Assembly (NCBI GenBank): GCA_021432605.1
Contig: MU271155.1
Location: 496,001 to 560,000 of the forward strand
Origin: Coniochaeta sp. PMI_546
Lineage: Eukaryota > Ascomycota > Sordariomycetes > Coniochaetales > Coniochaetaceae
Length of the DNA: 64,000 nt
Reading direction: 5' to 3'
Under the pieces are notes generated by a model. It was given only the letters and a program-made list of their open reading frames with translations, was not told the DNA's origin and searched no databases. The position numbers were made by a program, and so were the translations under genes. Position 1 is the stretch's first letter. Each line of letters begins with the position of its first letter. Positions 57,360 to 64,000 of this stretch are shown here, one piece after another.

Positions 57360-58112
57360 TCAACCCAAAGTTCCACCTTCTCCAGGGGCAGCGGGTGCTG
57401 TCTGTGAAACTTGCTGTATTGCATCCTGTGTCGCGACCTGTTCGGCATCGAGAACCTTCCATCCCGTCTTCAACAAGCCCTTCCAGCCCCGGATCCGATC
57501 GCCACATTCATCAGGGTTCGGTGGTGCCAGGCCCCAGGGCGATCTCTGGTCAACCAAGTCTTGTAAGTCAAAATGCTTCCACTCAAGATGGTGGCCGGCC
57601 AGGCCTCTAAGGTTAACAATGATCGTCTTACTCACCACAAAGGTCTGCTCGAATGAGGTGATGATGTGTCCCAGCTTCATCGTGTCAACTTCCAGAGCCA
57701 ACCTGATACTATCCAGCACCCTGTTCAAGTTGGCGATGTCCCCTTGAACGCCTTGCCACCGCCACAGATCTTTGATGTCTGACTTCTCCAGACCCTGAAC
57801 TACATCAAGCAGCCTTCTAACTTGTCCCGAAGATCTGTACCAGGCTCCCATGCTGTCGAAGCTTCCCCCCAGATCTATGCACATGAGTTCCATCTCCTTG
57901 AGTGAACTGTGCAGGTATTTCGACGTGTCAAGCAGCAGAACATCGTCGATCAAAGCCACAAGATCGCTCAGCTTCAGTCTCAGCTCCGTTGCTTGTTCTT
58001 TGCATAAAGTAGCCAGCTCTTCAACACTCTCGCTTTCTGTCTTGACTTCCATTATACAGTTCGACAGACTGTCGGGAGCGATAGTAGAGCTTCGTGCTGT
58101 GTTGGAAGACAT
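57360..58112 (-). CDS. Array gene 2: small helical protein, unknown family
   Basis: Two exons (57636-58112, 57360-57545) around a 90 bp intron (GTGAGT donor, GACCAG acceptor, phase 0) encode 220 residues. The intron has no in-frame stop, so keeping it would add 30 residues. An upstream acceptor (TTACAAG) is also possible but shifts the frame to an early stop. ATG 58112 opens the polar MSSNTARSSTIAP, then helices CKEQATELRLKLSDLVALID, LHSSLKEMELMCIDL and GQVRRLLDVVQGLEKSD. Trp pairs occur at LWRWQGVQGD, and the second exon has RGWKGLLKTGWKVL. TATA-like ATAAATA lies about 135 bp upstream. Similarity to the other three is in build and size more than in sequence. Confidence 0.7.
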   Translation of the reverse strand: MSSNTARSSTIAPDSLSNCIMEVKTESESVEELATLCKEQATELRLKLSDLVALIDDVLLLDTSKYLHSSLKEMELMCIDLGGSFDSMGAWYRSSGQVRRLLDVVQGLEKSDIKDLWRWQGVQGDIANLNRVLDSIRLALEVDTMKLGHIITSFEQTFVVSKTIIVNLRGLAGHHLEWKHFDLQDLVDQRSPWGLAPPNPDECGDRIRGWKGLLKTGWKVLDAEQVATQDAIQQVSQTAPAAPGEGGTLG

Positions 58113-58598
58113 TTTGTAAAGTTTGAAAGGCAAGCCTCTGAATATGCACTGCATTAATGAGGAAAGTCATGCTCCGCTGTCCCAGTGCTGACCTCTGTTG
58201 ACAGCAATGTCAATGGGGTCGAACAACACGGCCCAAGGACACGTATTTATGTGACAAAACAGTAGGTGAAGAGACCGAGTGACACATGGGGAAATATTCA
58301 GTATATTCCAGTCTCTATTTGCCATGAATCAACTTTATACCCACACGAGTAACAAGCCGAGACTGAACCTGAGATGAACATAGTCCATAGGTTTGAGACC
58401 AACGTGTCCCTTCTGTGCGGAGTCCGTATCGTCTATATAATTGTTTCGAGGGTCGAGTAATCATTCGTTATTCGATTTTGATCACGAAATATCGAGACCC
58501 AAACCTTGATCTCTCGTCGTGAAGCCACCAGGAAACAAACACGCCAGGCTCGAGGCTGCCCCGCTACCGCAGCGCCGCGACCCATCCGACTCATCTGC
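58113..58598. other. Intergenic between array genes 2 and 3
   Basis: Holds the array gene 2 promoter with ATAAATA at 58244-58250. No gene seen. Confidence 0.5.
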
Positions 58599-59375
58599 TT
58601 ACCGATTCTGGGCCACAAGAAGTGTAACTGTAAGGATTACGTTACACCAGATTTGGATTAGATGCTTCAATTGTGGGTAGGCTCGCGGGCTGAGGTGCTA
58701 TGGATGTGAATTGTGGTCAGCTGGCAGATAACGAGACAATTTGATAAAGCTATTTACGCAGGCTTCATATGTACATACCATCGGCATACTAGTCATTATT
58801 GTGTGGATCGCTTCGACTTTCGTTGTATCGTTTTTCATCTGGACCTGGTTGAGTTGGAGAGAGGCAACGAGCTGGGCGAGCTCGAGCTCCTGTGATGCCC
58901 ACCATTGCACCGCTTCCCCCAGATGAGCCTGTATAATATCCTTTTTCCGAGTTTTCTTGCAATGACTGACCCAGCAGTCCCAGTTTTGAATTCCGTGAGG
59001 AGCTTGGAAAACAAAGAAATCTCGGTCTGTAACCTGTCCGTAAAGCTTCTTGAAGTCAGACAGACACAGCGATCGTTCGCCTAGCTCGTGGCATCTAGTC
59101 GCCAGGGCATTCAGATATTGTGTTAACTCTCTCGTCATGGCGTGCGTCGAGTCCAGCATGTATTTTAATCCATACATCCGCTCCGCTATCGCCGTAACAG
59201 CCTGCTGGAACCTGATAGAAAGGGCAAGGCTCTCTTCGCCAATTGGTGACAATAAGAGGGTGAGTTCGGCGGCATGTCTGGTGCTCGCATCCAGGCGGCG
59301 ATGCAGCTCCTCTTCTGTTAAAGGAGTCGGCGGCATAAGCCCGGCTGGTGGACGCGGTTGCAGATGGCGCGACAT
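58599..59375 (-). CDS. Array gene 3: small helical protein with Trp-rich core
   Basis: Two exons (58779-59375, 58599-58697) around an 81 bp intron (GTATGT donor, CATAG acceptor, phase 0) encode 231 residues. A Pro-rich start (QPRPPAGLMPPTPL) leads into helices LTEEELHRRLDASTRHAAEL and ALSIRFQQAVTAIAERMYGL. The core FQAPHGIQNWDCWVSHCKKT then GEAVQWWASQELELAQLV matches array gene 4 position by position (F-P-G-I-W-W-S-H, then AV-WW). The last exon, PQLKHLIQIWCNV, resembles the last exon of gene 4. A TA-repeat TATA box (about 59502-59515) lies about 130 bp upstream. No signal peptide; probably cytosolic. Confidence 0.78.
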
Positions 59376-60235
59376 AGTGATTTTCTTCTGGATTGTATGC
59401 TGATCTGCCGAAGGGTTGAGTATTCCCACGAGGCTAGATGGTCTGATGCTAGGACTTGAAAATTGTCGGTTGGTAGCGAGAGACCAGGTTGGGAGGTTTC
59501 TTATATATATATATATTGCCAACGGAATGCCCTCATCCTTTTCTTACTTCAGAGTGCGTGAATATCTCATAATTATTTGCACTTTTCACTGAGGGGAGCT
59601 GGAGCGGTGAATGTGAACATCGAAAGAATCGACGGAAAGTCACTCATGATCATTGTCAGTAAGCGTGAATACGAAAGCTAATCTCGCCTTTCAGCCCATA
59701 CATGTGAGCATAGGAATGTGAGACGGCCAGATATGATAGACTGGACCTCTCTGTTGCCACTAAGAAGAAGTATGTACTTAGAGAGCCAAGGAAAGTCAAA
59801 GTGCGCTGAAGAGCCTATTTCCAGACATGGTATCATTGTCTGACAGACAACAAGTAAAAAGGGGAGGCCCACAGCTGTGAATCATCTAGGTTGCACTGGC
59901 CGGCTGAAACATCAACGCTCTAGTCCAGCGTAATATCTAGCATCGCGAAAGTGACATGTTTATTATTTGTTCTTCTTCTTTTACCCCCTCTTCAGCCCTC
60001 TTCTTTTCGCCCTTCTTGGCAGATATGTACTGTCGGCATAAGCAGACGTAGATATCACTTGCGGTGGATGAGTGCTTTGGTCATGGCAACACTAGAGCCC
60101 GATCGCTGCAAAGATGGACGCAACATGTGGCTCTGGAGCAACGTGAGGGGCCGTGGGACACTCTCTGGTACTTCCAGGCACAGTGAAAAGGGTGGCTCAT
60201 GATTGTTCGCGATCTCTTGGGGATCCAGACGTCAA
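59376..60235. other. Intergenic between array genes 3 and 4
   Basis: Holds the array gene 3 promoter with a TATATATATATAT run at 59502-59515. No gene seen. Confidence 0.5.
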
Positions 60236-60975
60236 TCAGCCCTGCAGTTCTCTTAAAGGAATCCCAAGGACTTGGGTGCACCAAGCCTCGATTTGCCTCA
60301 TGGCATCATCTCGCTGCAGACGGGATGACTAGAATCAATACAAATTAGTACCGACGCGGATAAAATCTTGAACGGACTAAGACTAGTACATGAGACACCT
60401 ACCTGAATCAATCTCTGATCCTGATTGATTTTGCAGACAAGATCGAAGTCTCTCCTCAGATCGACCATCCCCTTCTCCAGCGCCGTCTTGATGGTTTCCG
60501 CCCGACTGTATAATTCTTCCCACCAATCTACCGCCTCTTCGACATGAATTAGCTGTTTTTGGCAGGTTTTTCGCTCATGTGATGTCCAGTCGGTCCAGTC
60601 GGCGATTCCATACGGTGGTGTGAATGTCTCAAACTGAAACTCTGCGATCTTCTCATCCGTCTCTTTGGCGTCGACGAGGCTCTTTGCGTGCGTTTGCAGC
60701 AGTATGCAACGACTGTACATTCGCCTTACCCTCCCTCTCAGCTGTTGCGCCGTGGCATCACCCGGAGGGGCTTTGTTGTCTAAATACGCGAGTAATGCGG
60801 CAGTGTGCACCCGGAGTTTTGGCAGCTCGGCCTGGAGCAGGTGGACGAGCTCCTGGGCATCATAGTTGCTCGTCGACGTGTAGATCTGGATATCTGTGAC
60901 CATTTTCTTGCTTTGACTGAGGCGGAATCTTAAGTCCTCCTCCTTCTTTTGCGTGGTTGGCAATGGTAAAGACAT
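60236..60975 (-). CDS. Array gene 4: small helical protein with Trp-rich core
   Basis: Two exons (60403-60975, 60236-60313) around an 89 bp intron (GTAGGT donor, CTGCAG acceptor, phase 0) encode 216 residues. Helices: KKEEDLRFRLSQSKKMVTDI, DAQELVHLLQAELPKLRVHT and QQLRGRVRRMYSRCILL. The core FTPPYGIADWTDWTSHERKT then EEAVDWWEELYSRAETIKTA matches array gene 3. The last exon encodes RDDAMRQIEAWCTQVLGIPL. ATG 60975 was chosen over an in-frame ATG at 61020 because MSLPLP fits the short polar starts of its neighbours; TATAAA lies at 61196-61201. No known domain or signal peptide. Confidence 0.78.
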
Positions 60976-63014
60976 TGTGCCTATGCATCTGCCTTGCCAG
61001 ATTTGTGGATGATATTGCAAAAGATGTTCGTCAGAGTCAATGCTGTCATTTTCGTCGTACGTAGCGCCAATGAAGTGGGATCTTGCGCTTGTAGACGGCA
61101 GTGTTGTCTTCTTGATATCGGTACAGGTAGATATCTAGGACATTCTATGGCAACAAGTCCTGAAGATTTCGAGAAGAGCAAGCACGAGTCACGAGTTTAT
61201 AAGCTTGTCTGTGGCTACCCTGTCGAGGGAACGGAAGGCTACTACCGCTGCTCTCGATCGCTAAACCAGAGAATATTGGAAGAAGGAGGCAGCTGTGAAA
61301 GGTCACAAGTACCCAGCCTACCATACTTTACGCCAACGTGCGCAATGAACAGTACTATTTTGGTTCTTTGGGTAACACCGCCTACGCACAGTAGATTTTC
61401 GCTGCCCACGGCATATCTGATACGATTCCAAGCATGTCGATACAATCATGCGTGCTGGTATTACTGCGAGACTCTGGAAGAGACTGCCTCTAAGACCGCT
61501 CGCTTGAACAACTCATTCTACAACTCTCCTGAGCTGGCCTCAAGGGCACACTGTTAAAAACATGCTACACGCTCCGACATACTTACCTGCATGATTGTGA
61601 ATAAAGAGAGTCATTGTGGCTATCACAGTTTGCCTTGGCAGGAGCAATGGACACGATATCGTGATGCGGGACACTTCCCTGAATGAACCAAGACGACTTG
61701 CCAACCTGCCTGCATCCTTACCCTGACCCGTTGGCTCGCTGTAGCACTTTTCAAGTTTATGTACTGCACGGGAGTATACTCTATACTATACTTGTTGAGC
61801 CAAGAAACGTCCTAGCCGCAGCATCTTTGCCCTTTTCTTTTTGTCCCGAATTCTGACTTTGGCAGTCGTTCTTACGCTGCTTACCACACTACCTTAGACT
61901 TGCACCATCTAGACCTCTCCACTTCCACGTAATCTATCCTCCTTTCTATCTATCTCCCAGAATTAACACAGCAACTAGAAGTTGTTCTTTGTGACATACT
62001 CTGCAACACCGGCCACGAAAACACGCCCTGGTCAACAGTAACCCTATCGAAAAAAAGGTCGAGATGGCTCGGGCATACCACATCAAACAACATGGTTTTT
62101 CTCGAGATCATGACCATATTGGGCCTGTTTCTTCGGAGTCTTGTGCTCTGCGATGCCCCAAGCTGAGGTGCACCATCATTGGGAATGATCCAGAGACGGT
62201 TCAAGCCACAATCAAGGGAACAGTTGTCAGATAAATACTCGATGTTGGGTGGGGACCAGGACCTAGGAAGTTGCCTACACTACGATACCCGACGTAATCG
62301 AATTTAGCCGCGTCCAGGAGCCCAATCCGCGTGAAGCTCCACCGACTGGCTGTCCGTCAGGCTGCTTAGTGCTCAAGAAAAGGACTTTCCTTAGGATGGC
62401 AATGATCTGAGCCGGTATGCAGCTTGGCTTCGAATGATTGCGAGACAATCCGAATGATCCAAAATTTCTCTTGATGATCGGTATGCTTGCTGGCAAGGCC
62501 TTGAAACTACTACCCAAGGTACAGTACAGGCACAGAGATAGACCTTTGGGCATCATGCAGGTGTGATCGCCGGCCAGGGCACCTTGATTGAGAATCGTCG
62601 TTGGATAGAGTGCCTAAATGCAGTCAAAGGCGTGTATGAGGTTCGCTGGCATTGCACCGTGACAAGTCAGAATCCAGTCTAGACTTAGCAGTGCTCAACC
62701 ATTACTTCGTCCCCAAATCTCAGTCTTATACCTCTTACTAGATGCGACCGACACCAGGTGAGAGAGACCAGGATTGGGGTCAGGCGGAGATCCCTCACAA
62801 CCTCGCCGTGATCCTTCACGGTTCTCAACCAATCATAGGATGGCTTTTCCGAGCCATGTCAGCAATGGCTTCAGAACGTTATCAAGATAACCTCATCTCT
62901 CGACATCAACATATATTCATACCATATGCATCTTCCCCAACATAGTTTGTCGTTCGCTTTGTAATCGAAACTAGGAGTTGCTATATAGCCTTGCACTCTC
63001 GTTTGGCGAAGGAA
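60976..63014. other. Intergenic, no supported gene
   Basis: The plus frame 60994-61557 (187 residues, containing MATSPEDFEKSKHESRVYKL) overlaps the array gene 4 promoter and lacks a domain or splice partner. A minus frame at 62275-62556 is featureless. No repeat or transposon signs. Confidence 0.4.
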
Positions 63015-64000
63015 ATGGCAGCCGAAGGTTCGAAACAGTCCACAGGCAAATTCTCTGTAGCGGTGATTGGAGGCGGTGAGTGTCTTGACACAAATTGCAT
63101 AACTTGATGTGAGTGCTGATAATCTCGAAGGGCCGACCGGCTTGTCGATGCTGAAGACGCTCCGCGAAGATGGATTCGACGTCACACTCTATGAACGCCG
63201 GAGCCATGTAGGTGGCTTGTGGGCATCTTCTGAAAACCCGTCATACACCACTGCGCTTGCAGGTGAGCCTAATTGCTGTGCGAGGGAAGTGATAGTTTTA
63301 CCGAGTTTTGAGTAGCTGACCTAAGCAGTAACGCGTGCAAACATCAGCAAGTTTACGTGTGGTTTCGCAGACTTTCCGATGCCTGACAGTAAGTCTGGTA
63401 AAACAAAGCAGCAGGAGACAGGATTCCGAAGGCCGGTTGACGTCCAAGAACTGACAGTCAAATAGAGTACCCGATATGGCTGTCACCAGGGGAATTCCAG
63501 GAGTACATGGAGTCCTACGCCAGCCACTTTGACCTCTTCAAGGACATAGTCCTCAACACAACCATCCGTAACGTGCGCAGAGACTCTACAGACACCAAGT
63601 GGCTCCTGGACATTGAAACAACAGCTGTAGACAAAGGAGAAATAAGAGCAGACACAGTATCATTCGACAAGGTGACCTTCTGTCACGGTTACCAGACGAA
63701 GGCCAAGATCCCGCGGTGGGAGGGTCAAGAATTATTCGCCGGGACCATCATGCACAGTCAGGCCTACCGCAGCCCAGAACCCTTCAAGAACAAAACAGTG
63801 GTGGTGGTAGGGTTAGGGAGCTCGACCGGCGATGTGGTTCCGAATCTTGTCGAAGTAGCTCGTAAGATCTACATCTCCCACCGCCGAGGGGCAATTCCTG
63901 CCAAACGCGTACGCAACGGGACACCAGCGGAGCTCGGTATAACCTGGCGACGTCGCCAGATCAGCCAGTTCCTGAGCAAACATTTTCCGGCGCTGTCTAG
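63015..64000 (+). CDS. Flavin-containing monooxygenase, 5' part (runs off the window)
   Basis: Four exons so far (63015-63075, 63131-63262, 63329-63388, 63466 to the window end) give 262 residues; introns are 55, 66 and 77 bp and all joins are phase 1. The FAD-binding GGGPTG sits at 19-24, split by intron 1, followed by DVTLYERRSHVGGLW. Next come PIWLSPGEFQEYMESYASHF, the FMO fingerprint FAGTIMHSQAY, and the NADPH-binding VVVVGLGSSTGD. These class B monooxygenases oxygenate N, S or carbonyl carbon using NADPH and O2; fungal ones often act in secondary metabolism or detoxification. The C-terminal half lies beyond the window. Confidence 0.9.

Noticed and set aside
60994-61557. 187-residue plus-strand frame
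   Set aside because: It covers the promoter of array gene 4 head-to-head and has no domain or intron structure; a real gene cannot be excluded but is not supported.

Overview
The window reads as nuclear DNA of a filamentous ascomycete (Pezizomycotina). The signs are genes broken by many 50-90 bp introns with GT-AG ends and CTAAC/CTGAC-type branch sites, TATA boxes about 100-150 bp before start codons, and typically fungal families: two Zn(II)2Cys6 regulators, an HsbA-like wall protein, a copper metallothionein, a Pex23/Pex30 dysferlin-domain peroxin, an S33 tripeptidyl-peptidase-like enzyme, a GH105 pectin enzyme and small secreted proteins. The class cannot be fixed from the sequence. I saw no recognisable transposon, tRNA, rRNA or CRISPR.

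Layout. 1-4.0 kb: no supportable gene. 4.0-9.1 kb: small secreted Cys-rich protein, aldo/keto reductase and Zn2Cys6 regulator, all on the minus strand. 10.1-13.1 kb: a secreted alpha/beta hydrolase (+) convergent with a GH105 unsaturated rhamnogalacturonyl hydrolase (-). 13.1-18.8 kb: exon-like blocks on the minus strand, including one intron-rich gene that I can only partly assemble. 20.9-24.0 kb: a membrane protein with a lipase-like fold and an HsbA-like protein. 27.5-30.0 kb: second Zn2Cys6 regulator convergent with a secreted protein of unknown family. 32.1-35.9 kb: Cys-rich cytosolic protein and a protein joining an E2 ubiquitin-conjugating fold to an F-box. 40.7-48.4 kb: a 1245-residue probable nuclear protein and the peroxin. 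50.6-54.6 kb: metallothionein, a basic nuclear-type protein and the secreted S33 peptidase. 55.7-61.0 kb: four two-exon minus-strand genes for small helical proteins of unknown family. 63.0 kb to the end: 5' part of a flavin-containing monooxygenase.

How the genes fit together. Several encode secreted or wall-facing products (peptidase, GH105, hydrolase, HsbA, two small secreted proteins), which fits a fungus living on plant or organic matter. Each Zn2Cys6 regulator has a plausible target beside it: the aldo/keto reductase for the first, the secreted unknown for the second. The best candidate for an undescribed system is the four-gene array at 55.7-61.0 kb. Its genes share orientation, a late phase-0 intron and an upstream TATA box, and two of them clearly share a Trp-rich core. 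Exon boundaries below were worked out by eye from splice consensus and reading frame; where stated, I checked by arithmetic that the spliced frame closes.
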